From: an uncultured Polaribacter sp.
Lineage (GTDB): Bacteria; Bacteroidota; Bacteroidia; Flavobacteriales; Flavobacteriaceae
Length of the DNA: 64,000 nucleotides
Direction of reading: 5' to 3'
NCBI RefSeq assembly: GCF_947497695.1
Contig: NZ_CANMHM010000010.1
Location: 1 to 64,000 of the forward strand
The notes under the pieces were generated by a model. It made no database searches. It saw only the letters and a program-made list of their open reading frames with translations, and was not told the DNA's origin. The position numbers were made by a program, and so were the translations under genes. Shown one piece after another: positions 8,083 to 17,413 of this stretch (its first letter is position 1; every line of letters starts with the position of its first letter).

Positions 8083-9537
8083 TTAGATTAGTTCTTTAAT
8101 TTGGTTAAGTATAGTATTTGTTTCAGCATCCAAACTTTCCATTTCTGCTAAAATAACGTCAGGACTTCGTAAAGGTGCTTCTTCTGGTGTGTTTGGGTTT
8201 TTGGTAGATAAATCAAAAGTGGTTTCATCAATATCAGAAACTTTTAAATTCCATGATTTTTCACTTTCAACTTTTGTTTTTTGTAAGGCTACAAACTCTT
8301 CCATATCCTTATCATTTAAAGGATTGGTTTTTCCCATTTTTCGCCCAGGATCTAATTGGTAATACCAAATCTTTTTGGTGGGTTCTCCTTTCTGGAAAAA
8401 CAACACTACAGTTTTAACACCTGCACCTGTAAAAGTTCCTCCTGGTAAATCTAAAATAGTGTGTAAGTTGCAACTTTCTAATAGTAATTTACGCAAAGCT
8501 ACAGATGCATTGTCTGTATTGCTTAACACTGTGTTTTTAATTACCACAGCTGCTCTACCACCTGTTTTTAAACTTTTTATAAAGTGTTGCATAAACAAGA
8601 AAGCAGTTTCTCCTGTTTTTATATCAAAATTTTGCTGAACTTCTGGTCTTTCTTTTCCGCCAAAAGGCGGATTTGCCAAAATAACATGGTATCTGTTTTT
8701 TTCTTGTATGTCTCTTATATTTTCGCCTAAAGTATTGGTGTGTATAATATTTGGGGCTTCTATGCCATGTAAAATCATATTCATAACACCAATTACATAC
8801 GCTAAATTCTTTTTCTCTTTACCATACAAAGTGTTTTCTTGTAGCGTTTTTAGATTGTCTGTGTTTTTTTCCATGCGTTTGTACATGTAATCATACGCTT
8901 CTACTAAAAACCCACAAGAACCTGCTGCTGCATCATAGACTTTTTCGCCTATTTTTGGGTCAACCACATTAATCATGGCTCTAATTAGTGGTCTTGGTGT
9001 GTAGTATTGCCCACCATTTCTACCTGCATTCCCCATGTTTTTAATCTTGGTTTCGTACAAGTGGCTTAACTCGTGTTTATCACTTGATGCACGAAAAGGA
9101 AGTTGGTCTGCGTATTCTAAAATTTCTCGCAAGTTGTAACCAGATTGTATTTTGTTTTTTAGTTCAGAAAAAATTTCGCCAATTTTATATTCTATGGTAT
9201 TTGCATTGTCTGCTTCTTGTTTAAACTTTGCCAAATAAGGGAATAGTTTGCCATCTACAAATTGTACCAAATCAACCCCAGTCTTTGCTTTATGGTGGTC
9301 TAATTTACCCTCTGCATCTTTTGGCATTGCCCAGTTTGGCCAGCGAAATTCTTCATCTAAAATAAAACTGTAGTCTTCTCCTTTTAATGCTGCTTCGTCT
9401 GCTTTGTCTTGTTCTAATTCGTCTAAGTAACGCAAGAACATAACCCAAGAGGTTTGACCTATATAATCTAATTCGCTATCAGACCCAGAGTCTTTGTAAA
9501 GTAGGTCGTCTATATTTTTAAATGTTTGTTCGAACAT
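8083..9537 (-). CDS. hsdM: Type I restriction-modification DNA N6-adenine methyltransferase subunit
   Basis: A 484-residue HsdM that transfers a methyl group from SAM to adenine in the HsdS-specified site. The N-terminal helical HsdM_N region runs to about 140. SAM motif I DAAAGSCGF lies near residue 200 and catalytic motif IV NPPFGG near residue 288. Length is usual for the family. It is the first gene of the operon, and its stop touches the hsdS start. All four methyltransferase hallmarks are intact, so modification activity is expected. Confidence 0.95.
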   Translation of the reverse strand: MFEQTFKNIDDLLYKDSGSDSELDYIGQTSWVMFLRYLDELEQDKADEAALKGEDYSFILDEEFRWPNWAMPKDAEGKLDHHKAKTGVDLVQFVDGKLFPYLAKFKQEADNANTIEYKIGEIFSELKNKIQSGYNLREILEYADQLPFRASSDKHELSHLYETKIKNMGNAGRNGGQYYTPRPLIRAMINVVDPKIGEKVYDAAAGSCGFLVEAYDYMYKRMEKNTDNLKTLQENTLYGKEKKNLAYVIGVMNMILHGIEAPNIIHTNTLGENIRDIQEKNRYHVILANPPFGGKERPEVQQNFDIKTGETAFLFMQHFIKSLKTGGRAAVVIKNTVLSNTDNASVALRKLLLESCNLHTILDLPGGTFTGAGVKTVVLFFQKGEPTKKIWYYQLDPGRKMGKTNPLNDKDMEEFVALQKTKVESEKSWNLKVSDIDETTFDLSTKNPNTPEEAPLRSPDVILAEMESLDAETNTILNQIKELI

Positions 9538-9719
9538 ATATTTTATTTCTTCTTTTTATAGCTTTAATTGAATATTAGCTAAAATAAGACTTTAGTTCTA
9601 AAAGTAATAGATTTAATAAAAAAAACAAATGTGCTATTTATATAGCTGCTTTTTTAAGTATAAATTTTCAATTTGGAAAAGATGTTCTTTATTCTAAACA
9701 ACAAGTCATTTAACAAGAA

Positions 9720-10478
9720 TTACCCCTTATTCCAAATTCTCCAAGACTCTTCTGCTTGCAGTTGTAACATTTCGTAGCCATTTTTTATCGTAGCTCCTTT
9801 TTCTTTTCCTTTTGCTAAAAAAGTAGTTACTTCTGGGTTGTAAATTAAATCGTACAACAAATGATTTTCTGTTAAAAATTGATATGGAATATCAGGACAT
9901 TTATCAATATTTGGCGATGTACCAACAGGAGAACAGTTTACAATAACTTGATATTTCTCCATAACTTTCTCAGTAATATCTTGGTAAGAAATTTGTTTTT
10001 TACCTTCTGGCTTTCTAGACACAAACTTACATTTAATTCCGTTCTTTTTAAAAGCATACGCAACTGCTTTAGAGGCACCACCAGTTCCTAAAATTAAGGC
10101 TCTTTTATGCTGCTTTTTTATCAACGGAAAAATTGATTTTTCAAAACCTACAACATCAGAATTATAGCCTTTTAAATTGCCTCTTTTTGTAAATTTAATG
10201 GTATTTACAGCACCAATTTCTTTGGCAGTTGTATCTAACTTGTCTAGATATCGCATCACATCTTCCTTGTAAGGAATGGTTACATTAATACCTGCTAAAG
10301 TTTTTCCTCCTTCTTCAATAACCGCAGGAAAATCTTCTATTTTCTGAAGATCAAAATTGACGTACTTGTTCTTTTTTAAACCTAATTTGTTAAACTTCTC
10401 TGTAAAATATCCGCGTGAAAAAGAATACTCAATATTTTTTCCTAACAAACCAAACACTTTATTTTTTATTTCTCCCAT
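9720..10478 (-). CDS. aroE: Shikimate dehydrogenase
   Basis: A 252-residue enzyme reducing 3-dehydroshikimate to shikimate with NADPH, in the aromatic amino acid pathway. The N-terminal shikimate-binding domain has SFSRGYFTEKF and the catalytic lysine in NVTIPYKED. The Rossmann domain has LGTGGASKAVAYAF near 129-142. The C-terminal Q in LQLQAEESW is the usual substrate contact. The start overlaps the end of the preceding DUF368 gene by 20 bp, implying translational coupling in one operon. Confidence 0.93.
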   Translation of the reverse strand: MGEIKNKVFGLLGKNIEYSFSRGYFTEKFNKLGLKKNKYVNFDLQKIEDFPAVIEEGGKTLAGINVTIPYKEDVMRYLDKLDTTAKEIGAVNTIKFTKRGNLKGYNSDVVGFEKSIFPLIKKQHKRALILGTGGASKAVAYAFKKNGIKCKFVSRKPEGKKQISYQDITEKVMEKYQVIVNCSPVGTSPNIDKCPDIPYQFLTENHLLYDLIYNPEVTTFLAKGKEKGATIKNGYEMLQLQAEESWRIWNKG

Positions 10479-11466
10479 AAAAATCTATTACTAAAATTAA
10501 TGCTATACCAATTATAATATAAAAAATTGCAAACCAAGTTTCTGAATTTGAAAAATCAGGCACAAAGCGTTGGTAATTTTCTATGATGTTATTTCCTTTT
10601 TTATCAATTAAAAACTGCCCATTTTCTTGCAAATAAATGGCTTTTTTCCAAGGCCAAACAATACCTAAAGAACCTGTAATAAAACCAATAATTACAGCAT
10701 TTACTATTTGATAATAACGTTTTAAAACATACCCTAAAACGTGACTAATAGAAACCAAACCAAATGCAGAACCTACTGTAAAAACACTAATTATTTTTAA
10801 ATAACGTACTTTAATTGGGTCTGATAACACCTTAAAATCTCCCGATAAAAGACTGGCAATTACACTAGACAATACGTTTACAGAATCGACCAATAACAAT
10901 ACGTAATTACCCAATAAAATCAAAATAAAAGAACCAGAAAGCCCAGGAAGAGTCATGCCAGAAACACCTATAATTCCGCAAACAAAAACAAACCAAAGGT
11001 TATCGTTTTCTGTGGCAGGAGTTAAAAAACTGATTCCAATTCCAATAGCTACTCCAATAATTAATGAAAATATATTTTTAAAATTCCAATCGCCAAAATC
11101 TTTACCAATATAATAAATAGAGCCAATAATCATCCCAAAAAACCAACTCCAAACATAGAGTTCATAGTTTACTAAAAAATAATCTAACACTAAAGAAATA
11201 CTAAAATAACTAAAAATACTGCCTCCCATTATTAACAATAAAAAAGAGCCATTTACATAGTTGTAAAAACTTTTAAAGCGTCCGTTTAAAAGCAATTTAA
11301 ACGCTTTTAAATTTACTTTTCTAAAGGAGTAAATTAATTCTTCATAAAAACCAAACACAAAAGAAACGGTTCCGCCAGAAACCCCAGGTACTTTATTTGC
11401 TGCACCCATTGCCAAACCTTTTAAAAAAAGGTAAACTTTATCAATAAAAGTTCTTTGTTTTTGCAT
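10459..11466 (-). CDS. DUF368 membrane protein (first of tandem pair)
   Basis: A 335-residue polytopic inner-membrane protein of the DUF368 family with about eight to nine hydrophobic segments. The family signature near the N-terminus is GAANKVPGVSGGTVSF, with a second similar motif MTLPGLSGSFILILLGNY in the middle, giving an inverted-repeat transporter look. DUF368 proteins have recently been linked to undecaprenyl phosphate translocation (PopT/UptA-type work), which would tie it to envelope lipid recycling. Its end overlaps aroE and its start abuts the second DUF368 gene. Confidence 0.88.
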   Translation of the reverse strand: MQKQRTFIDKVYLFLKGLAMGAANKVPGVSGGTVSFVFGFYEELIYSFRKVNLKAFKLLLNGRFKSFYNYVNGSFLLLIMGGSIFSYFSISLVLDYFLVNYELYVWSWFFGMIIGSIYYIGKDFGDWNFKNIFSLIIGVAIGIGISFLTPATENDNLWFVFVCGIIGVSGMTLPGLSGSFILILLGNYVLLLVDSVNVLSSVIASLLSGDFKVLSDPIKVRYLKIISVFTVGSAFGLVSISHVLGYVLKRYYQIVNAVIIGFITGSLGIVWPWKKAIYLQENGQFLIDKKGNNIIENYQRFVPDFSNSETWFAIFYIIIGIALILVIDFYGRNKK

Positions 11467-12390
11467 TTACTTTTTGTGAACTGCTAATTTTTCCATGCCT
11501 AAAATAATCAGAAAACCAACAATTGCTAACACAATTGCCATGGTTAATTGTGCATCTCCATCAAAAGAAAAAGGACTCACACTTTGTTGATTAAAGGGTA
11601 CTTTTACTCCATGAGAATTTGTACGCCAAGTTAAAGTCTCTTTCCAAGGCCAAATTTTATTTAACGAACCGATTATAAAACCAGTTAAGGCAGCTAAAGT
11701 GTAGTTTTTATAATTTGCAAATAACCATTTTAATACTTTAGAAAAACTTAACAAACCAACAATTGCTCCCAAACCAACTACTGCTATTGTTTTTAAATCT
11801 CTATCATTTACCGCTGTTAAAATAGGTTTGTAAGCACCTAGTAAAACTAAGATAAAAGCTCCTGAAATTCCGGGTAAAATCATAGCACAAATAGCTATTG
11901 CACCAGCTAAAAATAGAAAGGGTAAAGAAGAACTTTCTGATACCAAAGGATTTAAAGTTGTAATATAATAGGCTAAAAATGCTCCTAAAATTAAAACGAT
12001 AAATGAAATAGCATTCCATTTTGTAATTTGTTTAGCAATATAAATGATACTTGCCAAGACCAATCCGAAGAAAAAAGACCACAACAAAATAGGCTCATTT
12101 TCTAATAAATATTTAATTGCTTTTGCTAAAGAAACAATACTTATAAAAATCCCGATAAATAAAGCTGCTAAAAAACTACCATTTAATTGTGTCCAAGCTG
12201 CTTTTAAACCTTCTTTTTTTAACGTTTTAAATAAACCAAGATTTACGTTACTAATAGAACCCAACAATTCTTCATAAATACCAGATATAAATGCAATTGT
12301 ACCACCAGAAACACCAGGAACTACATCTGCTGCACCCATTGCCATTCCTTTTAAACCAATAACCAAATAGTCTTTAATATTTCTACTCAT
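11467..12390 (-). CDS. DUF368 membrane protein (second of tandem pair)
   Basis: A 307-residue paralogue of the neighbouring DUF368 gene with the same two motifs, GAADVVPGVSGGTIAF near residue 19 and MILPGISGAFILVLLGAY in the middle, and about eight transmembrane segments. It is the promoter-proximal gene of the DUF368-DUF368-aroE operon, with no base between its stop and the next start. Likely an undecaprenyl phosphate or related lipid carrier by family, or a partner of its paralogue. Confidence 0.88.
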   Translation of the reverse strand: MSRNIKDYLVIGLKGMAMGAADVVPGVSGGTIAFISGIYEELLGSISNVNLGLFKTLKKEGLKAAWTQLNGSFLAALFIGIFISIVSLAKAIKYLLENEPILLWSFFFGLVLASIIYIAKQITKWNAISFIVLILGAFLAYYITTLNPLVSESSSLPFLFLAGAIAICAMILPGISGAFILVLLGAYKPILTAVNDRDLKTIAVVGLGAIVGLLSFSKVLKWLFANYKNYTLAALTGFIIGSLNKIWPWKETLTWRTNSHGVKVPFNQQSVSPFSFDGDAQLTMAIVLAIVGFLIILGMEKLAVHKK

Positions 12391-12412
12391 TTCAATTTCT
12401 ATTTAAGAAAAA

Positions 12413-12420
12413 CGAAGATA
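12413..12420 (-). promoter_or_regulatory. Promoter -7 element of the DUF368-aroE operon
   Basis: The minus strand reads TATCTTCG, one base off the Bacteroidota -7 consensus TAnnTTTG, ending 22 nt before the ATG at 12390. No clear TTG -33 element was seen, so the call rests on the -7 match and position. Confidence 0.45.
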
Positions 12421-12605
12421 ATAGAAATTTGAATAAAAAAAGAGATCTCCTTTTTAATTTGACTTGTTTATAACATCATCCTGTAATAAGTATTTTTTTT
12501 TTGCAGATTTAGCTTTTCATTTTTAAATTAAAAAAAAACAACTTTTACTATATTAGCAGCCATTTTCTTTGCTATATTGACAAGTAAAAAGTATCATCAA
12601 CTAAA

Positions 12606-13472
12606 ATGCAAACTACAAAACTTAGTTCTCAAAGTGTATTGCCCCTCACCTGCTCAAGATCTGGAACTTGTTGTTTTGGGAAAGCTGTAATGTTAAATCC
12701 TTGGGAATTGCATTGTTTTAGCAAAGAAAAAAAGAGAACTCCTAGAGAATTTAGAGATTTGTATACTGATTTTGGTGGTATTCAATTGCTTTTTGATGGT
12801 AAACAAGATAAAAAAGGACAACAAGCTTGTAGCCAATATGTAGATAATTTTGGTTGTAGCGTTCATTTAGGCAGGCCTTTAGCTTGCAGATTGTATCCTT
12901 TAGGTCGTCAAATACAATTTGATAAAGCACAGTATATTTTTGAAGGTGAAACATTTCCTTGTTTAACAGATTGTGCTGAAGTTTTAACCTTGCCTAAATT
13001 AAGTGTTGGTGCCTATTTAAAAGGACAAGGTACAGGTCCTTTTGAAAAAGCACAAGATGAATATTTAATTGTGATGCAAAACATTGCTGACATTGCTTTT
13101 GAATTGTTATTAGATTCTGGTTTAGCAGCATCTAAAGAAACAAAAACATTGGCTGCTTGGAGAAAAATCGGAAACGAAACCCCAGAATTTTTAGCGAAAA
13201 GAATTGGTAAAGAATGGATAGATTGTTTGATGATTCCTGAAATAACCAATGAAACTGATAACCCAACCACTTTTGCACATAAACACAATGAAATACTGCT
13301 GTTAAAAGCCCAAGAAAAATTTGGAAGCATACAAACACATCAAGAATTGTTAGAAGCATCTGTTTTAATGATTGCTATTGCTTTGCATTTGGCTAAAGGT
13401 TTGGGTGCAAACCCTAAAGAAATTTTAGACCATTGGATAGAAATTGCTAAAAACAATGGTGCTGAAGAGTAG
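12606..13472 (+). CDS. YkgJ-family cysteine-cluster protein
   Basis: A 288-residue soluble protein. The N-terminal half carries the cysteine cluster of the YkgJ/CxxCxxCC family (putative metal, Zn or Fe-S, binding): CSRSGTCC near residue 17, then C-x-QYVDNFGCSVHLGRPLACRLYP near 78-101 and PCLTDC near 118. The C-terminal half is helical with no family I recognise. It stands alone between divergent and convergent neighbours. Function unknown; a second member of the family lies at 62426-62950. Confidence 0.85.
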   Translation: MQTTKLSSQSVLPLTCSRSGTCCFGKAVMLNPWELHCFSKEKKRTPREFRDLYTDFGGIQLLFDGKQDKKGQQACSQYVDNFGCSVHLGRPLACRLYPLGRQIQFDKAQYIFEGETFPCLTDCAEVLTLPKLSVGAYLKGQGTGPFEKAQDEYLIVMQNIADIAFELLLDSGLAASKETKTLAAWRKIGNETPEFLAKRIGKEWIDCLMIPEITNETDNPTTFAHKHNEILLLKAQEKFGSIQTHQELLEASVLMIAIALHLAKGLGANPKEILDHWIEIAKNNGAEE

Positions 13473-13492
13473 ATTTTATTTAGAATACTTTA

Positions 13493-13524
13493 TTTGTGCT
13501 AGTATCAAATGATACTATCACAAA
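13493..13524. terminator. Hairpin after the cysteine-cluster gene
   Basis: TAGTATC at 13500-13506 pairs with GATACTA at 13511-13517 around a 4 nt loop, extended with one mismatch by TTTGTG and CACAAA. It lies between two convergent genes and can end both. Confidence 0.5.
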
Positions 13525-13664
13525 AATAATAATTTTAAACTAACATATTCTGAAGTATAATTTTTTAAGTCTTTTTGATATGGTTAGCCATCTGTTTGAT
13601 TTAATAATCTTTACTAATAAATAAGTTAAGTAACTAAAAAAACATATAGCTACATATAAACTAC

Positions 13665-16103
13665 CTACAACAACTTTGCCATTGCTTCTTTAATGATTTC
13701 AGCGTTTCTAATTCTATTAGGTGTATTTTCCTTTTTTTGATCTTGTATCATATTACGCATTAAATTAATTACCACTTTATCAAAATTATACGATTTGTAT
13801 TGATTTCCTTTTTCGACCATATCATTTACTAAATTCTGAATTGCTTCACTATTATCACTTTCAGAAATTTGTGTGAATGCTTTTTGATACATGGCTTTTG
13901 TGGAATCATCTCCATTTAAAAACATACCAGACAATACATTTTTGGCTATAAAAGGCAGTTCTTTTTCGTCTTTTTCTTCAATATAAATACGTGTTAAAGG
14001 CGTTGCTAAAATTTTTCTAACAGCATCTGGTAATTCTTTAGATTTTGCAATTGCCAATGGTTTGTCTATATAATACATTGCCACCAAACCTTTTCCTAAT
14101 ATTGAGTAAGACTTACTTTGTAAAGCTTTTTCAAAAATTGGTTTTAATGTTGGATCTGTTAACTTGCCTAAGGTTTCAATAGCTGCTGCTTGTACCAACG
14201 TTTTTTCATCTTTTTTAACAATCTGTTTTATTTTTTGAATGGCATCTTTTTTAGAAAACTTATTAATTAAATCTATTTTTTCTAAAGCTAGTATTCTAAT
14301 TTTATAAGATGGATCACTCATGGCAGCTTCAACGGCTTCAAAAGCTTCTTTATCTTCTTGTTTTTTAACTACTTCTAACAAAGCCTCTCTGCTGTGGGCA
14401 TAATTTTCTGCATTTTTTAATTGAAAAAGATAATCGCTAAAAACCTTGTTTTCTGTAATTTCACACAATAATACACCATCTGCATTTATTTGTATATAGG
14501 TTGGTTCTTTATTGTATGGAAATGTAAAAGAGGCATCATTACCGTTAACAAAAACCTGGTGTCTTGTTCTTTTTCCGTCTTCAAAAATATCAATTGCCAA
14601 AGGGAATTTAAACTCAGTAACATTGTATTGTAATAAGTTTATGGTTACTTTTTTCTGTATGGTATTATAATCATAAGAAACATCAATTTTTGGATGACCA
14701 GCATTAAAGTACCATTGGTTAAAGAACCAATTTAAGTCTTTACCTGTAATTTTTTCGAAAACTAAACGCAATTGATGAACTTCTGCTGCTTTGTATTTAT
14801 TTTCTGTTAAATAGGTTTTTAATCCTAAGAAAAAAGCTTCATCACCCAAATAATTACGTAACATGTGTAAAATAGCTCCCCCTTTATTGTAGCTTACTAA
14901 ATCGAACATATCTTCTTTATCTACATAGTCAAAACGCACTAAATGTTTATCTTCATCTTGTCCGTTTAAATATGCTTGTCGATCCTCAAACAAATGCATA
15001 TTTGCGTTTAATTTTCCGTATTTATATTCTCTCCATAAATACTCGCTATAATTTGCAAAAGATTCGTTTAGAGTTAAGTTAGACCAGCTTTCTGAGGTTA
15101 CTAAGTTTCCAAACCAATGATGAAAAATTTCATGTGCAATGGTATTTTCTTGTACATTTTCATCTATTAATTGGCCTGGAGTTTGGTATGCTTTTTCTCC
15201 ATGAATTACTGCTGTTGTGTTTTCCATAGCTCCAGAAACGTAATCTCTACCAACAATCTGACTGTATTTATCCCAAGGAAACTCTACACCTAATATATCA
15301 GAAAAGAAACCTATCATTTCTGGGGTTAATCCAAAAATATCTTTTGCATAAGGTGCATATTCCTTTTCTACATAATAATCTACAGGAACATTTTTATAAG
15401 AATCTTTTACAATTTCATATTCTCCTATGCCCATAAAAAATAAATAGGGAGCATGTTTTTGATCCATTTTCCAATAATCTGTTCTGTTATTTCCGTTTTT
15501 GGTTTGGTTGATGAGTTTTCCGTTAGAAAGTGTTTGAAAATTATTGGGAACTGTAATATAAATTTCTTGGGTAGTTTTTTGATTGGGAGCATCAATTGTT
15601 GGAAACCAACAACTACTTGCCTCTGTTTCTCCTTGAGTCCAAATTTGCGTAGGTTTATTTTTATCTGCTCCATCAGCATTTATAAAATACAACCCTTTTG
15701 CATCTGTAATTGCTGCAGATCCTTTTTGTTTTACTTTTTCTGGTCTTGCAGTATACTTTATGTATACCGTAAATTCTTCGTTTTTTGTATATTTTTTTGG
15801 TAAGTCAATTATAATTTCTGCGTCATCATAATTGTACGCTAATTTTTTGTTATTTAAAGAAACCTCGTGAATCAACATTGCTTTTGCATCTAATGTAAAT
15901 TTATCAGTTGCATAAAAATGAGGTTTTGCTGTGATCCAAGCTTCGCCATTCAATTGCTTTTTTGCAAAATTAAAATCGACCTTTAATTTGGTATGAATTA
16001 AATTATGAATTTTATCTTTTTCTGGTTTGTAGGTTGTATACGTTTGAGAAAAACTTAAGGAAGTTATCAATAGTAAAAGGAAAAATATCACTTTTTTAAT
16101 CAT
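13665..16103 (-). CDS. Secreted M1-family zinc aminopeptidase
   Basis: A gluzincin aminopeptidase (812 residues from the chosen start) with a signal peptide (MIKKVIFFLLLLITSLSFSQ). The N-terminal beta domain is followed by the substrate motif GAMENTT near residue 295 and the zinc site HEIFHHW near 325 with its downstream glutamate in NESFANYSEYLW, giving HExxH-x18-E. The last third is HEAT-like helical repeats. It should trim N-terminal residues from peptides in the periplasm or at the surface. An upstream in-frame ATG at 16130 exists, but starting at 16103 gives a clean signal peptide. No type IX tail is visible. Confidence 0.92.
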   Translation of the reverse strand: MIKKVIFFLLLLITSLSFSQTYTTYKPEKDKIHNLIHTKLKVDFNFAKKQLNGEAWITAKPHFYATDKFTLDAKAMLIHEVSLNNKKLAYNYDDAEIIIDLPKKYTKNEEFTVYIKYTARPEKVKQKGSAAITDAKGLYFINADGADKNKPTQIWTQGETEASSCWFPTIDAPNQKTTQEIYITVPNNFQTLSNGKLINQTKNGNNRTDYWKMDQKHAPYLFFMGIGEYEIVKDSYKNVPVDYYVEKEYAPYAKDIFGLTPEMIGFFSDILGVEFPWDKYSQIVGRDYVSGAMENTTAVIHGEKAYQTPGQLIDENVQENTIAHEIFHHWFGNLVTSESWSNLTLNESFANYSEYLWREYKYGKLNANMHLFEDRQAYLNGQDEDKHLVRFDYVDKEDMFDLVSYNKGGAILHMLRNYLGDEAFFLGLKTYLTENKYKAAEVHQLRLVFEKITGKDLNWFFNQWYFNAGHPKIDVSYDYNTIQKKVTINLLQYNVTEFKFPLAIDIFEDGKRTRHQVFVNGNDASFTFPYNKEPTYIQINADGVLLCEITENKVFSDYLFQLKNAENYAHSREALLEVVKKQEDKEAFEAVEAAMSDPSYKIRILALEKIDLINKFSKKDAIQKIKQIVKKDEKTLVQAAAIETLGKLTDPTLKPIFEKALQSKSYSILGKGLVAMYYIDKPLAIAKSKELPDAVRKILATPLTRIYIEEKDEKELPFIAKNVLSGMFLNGDDSTKAMYQKAFTQISESDNSEAIQNLVNDMVEKGNQYKSYNFDKVVINLMRNMIQDQKKENTPNRIRNAEIIKEAMAKLL

Positions 16104-16188
16104 GGTAAATGGTGCTTTCATAAGTTTCAAAAGTAAGAAATATAAATAGTGTGTTCGTTAATGAGTAGTTAAAATAGCGTTTAGCGTT

Positions 16189-16283
16189 CAGTTTATTGTT
16201 TCAGTTTGCAGTCTCAGATTTCAGTCTCAGTTTACAGTCTCAGTTTTCAGTCACAGTTTACAGTCTCAGTTTACAGTCTCAGT
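16189..16283. repeat. 13 bp tandem repeat (about seven units)
   Basis: Units close to CAGTTTACAGTCT repeat head to tail at 16202, 16215, 16228, 16241, 16254 and 16267, with a degenerate unit from 16189 and a partial one after 16280. A 60-codon open frame runs across it only because the repeat lacks stops. The rest of 16104-16590 is AT-rich with no gene; it also holds a GTCACTTCGAATG...GAAGTCAC phrase near 16339-16364. Confidence 0.85.
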
Positions 16284-16590
16284 AAAATAGAAAAGAAAAC
16301 AAGGTTTATTAAACTTTACTCAAAAAAAACTCAAAATTGTCACTTCGAATGCAATGAGAAGTCACATAAAAATGATAATACTGAGTAACTTTGTGCAATT
16401 TCTCCTAAAAAAATCGAAATAACAAAACTCTATGAAGACCAAAATTAAATAAAAATTAGAATATCAATTTTAACAAAATGTAGATAATTTACCACTGCAA
16501 CTGTTAACTAACACTGTTAACTACATACTATAATAAGGCTACTTCCCTTTAAAAATGGTAGTAAATTGTTTTAATTTTAGTAGTTTTTAT

Positions 16591-17100
16591 CTATTTTCCT
16601 GTAGCAAAAGTATCTGCTAATTCAGACATTTTGTTGATATCTATACTACCTGTTAAAGAAACAAGTGTGGCTTTTAATTTATTTTCGGCATTTTTCTGAT
16701 CCCCTTTCATAAACATCAATACTTCACTAACATAATCTTTATTTTCTGTAGCTTTTACATAAATTTTAACTCTAGAATTTTTGTCTTTAACACGCATTAA
16801 TTCTGTTAAATTTCTGGTCTTAATAAAACTACTAATCATCCCATCCATTTTGGTTGCAGCTGCTCCATTATCAGTAGAAAAAACTTTTAACTCATTCAAT
16901 TCTTGTATCATTTGAAACACTTTTATGGCTTCATTATCGTTTACTTGTGCATTTTTAAATTTAGAGATCATTTCAAAAGCATCTTTAGTAACCACAACCA
17001 AATTTACTCCATCCATGTCTTCTAAAGTATCAAAAAAAGATTGTGCATTTGTTATAATTGGGGCAATAATTAACACTATTAATATGGCTATTTTTTTCAT
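16591..17100 (-). CDS. DUF4252 exported protein
   Basis: A 169-residue protein with a signal peptide (MKKIAILIVLIIAPIITNAQS) followed by the DUF4252 domain to near the end. It has no lipobox, so it is probably periplasmic. Members often sit beside an ECF sigma factor in Flavobacteriaceae, but none is present here. It follows a small membrane protein by 25 bp in the same direction and is probably co-transcribed. Function unknown. Confidence 0.8.
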   Translation of the reverse strand: MKKIAILIVLIIAPIITNAQSFFDTLEDMDGVNLVVVTKDAFEMISKFKNAQVNDNEAIKVFQMIQELNELKVFSTDNGAAATKMDGMISSFIKTRNLTELMRVKDKNSRVKIYVKATENKDYVSEVLMFMKGDQKNAENKLKATLVSLTGSIDINKMSELADTFATGK

Positions 17101-17125
17101 CTGTTTTCTATTTATTATACGATAG

Positions 17126-17413
17126 TTATTTTAATATCTTTTTTACTGTGTTTTCATAGGTATACAAAGTTGCAACTGCTTGTTCGCCTTTTTTAAGCGT
17201 ACTAGACAACAACTTTAAAGTACTAATTACCTGTTGATATTTTTGTTTTAAAAGGTATTTATCATATTGTTGCTTTACATAAAACAAAGTAAATAAAAAC
17301 AGAATAAAACCAGCTATAAAATACCTTTTTAAGTTTCTTCTATGCCTATTAGATTTAAACTTAATTAATTTTGTATTCGTTCCGTTTTTAATTGTATCTA
17401 AATAAGTAGACAT
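17126..17413 (-). CDS. Small membrane protein upstream of DUF4252
   Basis: A 95-residue protein that I do not recognise. A basic cytoplasmic N-terminus (KFKSNRHRRNLKR, about residues 19-31) leads into one transmembrane helix at about 32-48, followed by a charged helical periplasmic part. Topology resembles a small anti-sigma-type or regulatory membrane protein, which would fit the DUF4252 context, but no family motif supports that. The ATG at 17413 is preceded by an AT-rich leader. Confidence 0.65.
   Translation of the reverse strand: MSTYLDTIKNGTNTKLIKFKSNRHRRNLKRYFIAGFILFLFTLFYVKQQYDKYLLKQKYQQVISTLKLLSSTLKKGEQAVATLYTYENTVKKILK

Noticed and set aside
15453..15803. 116-codon plus-strand frame with many Cys and Phe
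   Set aside because: It lies fully antisense to the M1 aminopeptidase, whose motifs are intact, and has unnatural composition.
16206..16388. 60-codon frame rich in QSQF/SVYSL
   Set aside because: It is a translation of the 13 bp tandem array, which happens to lack stops.
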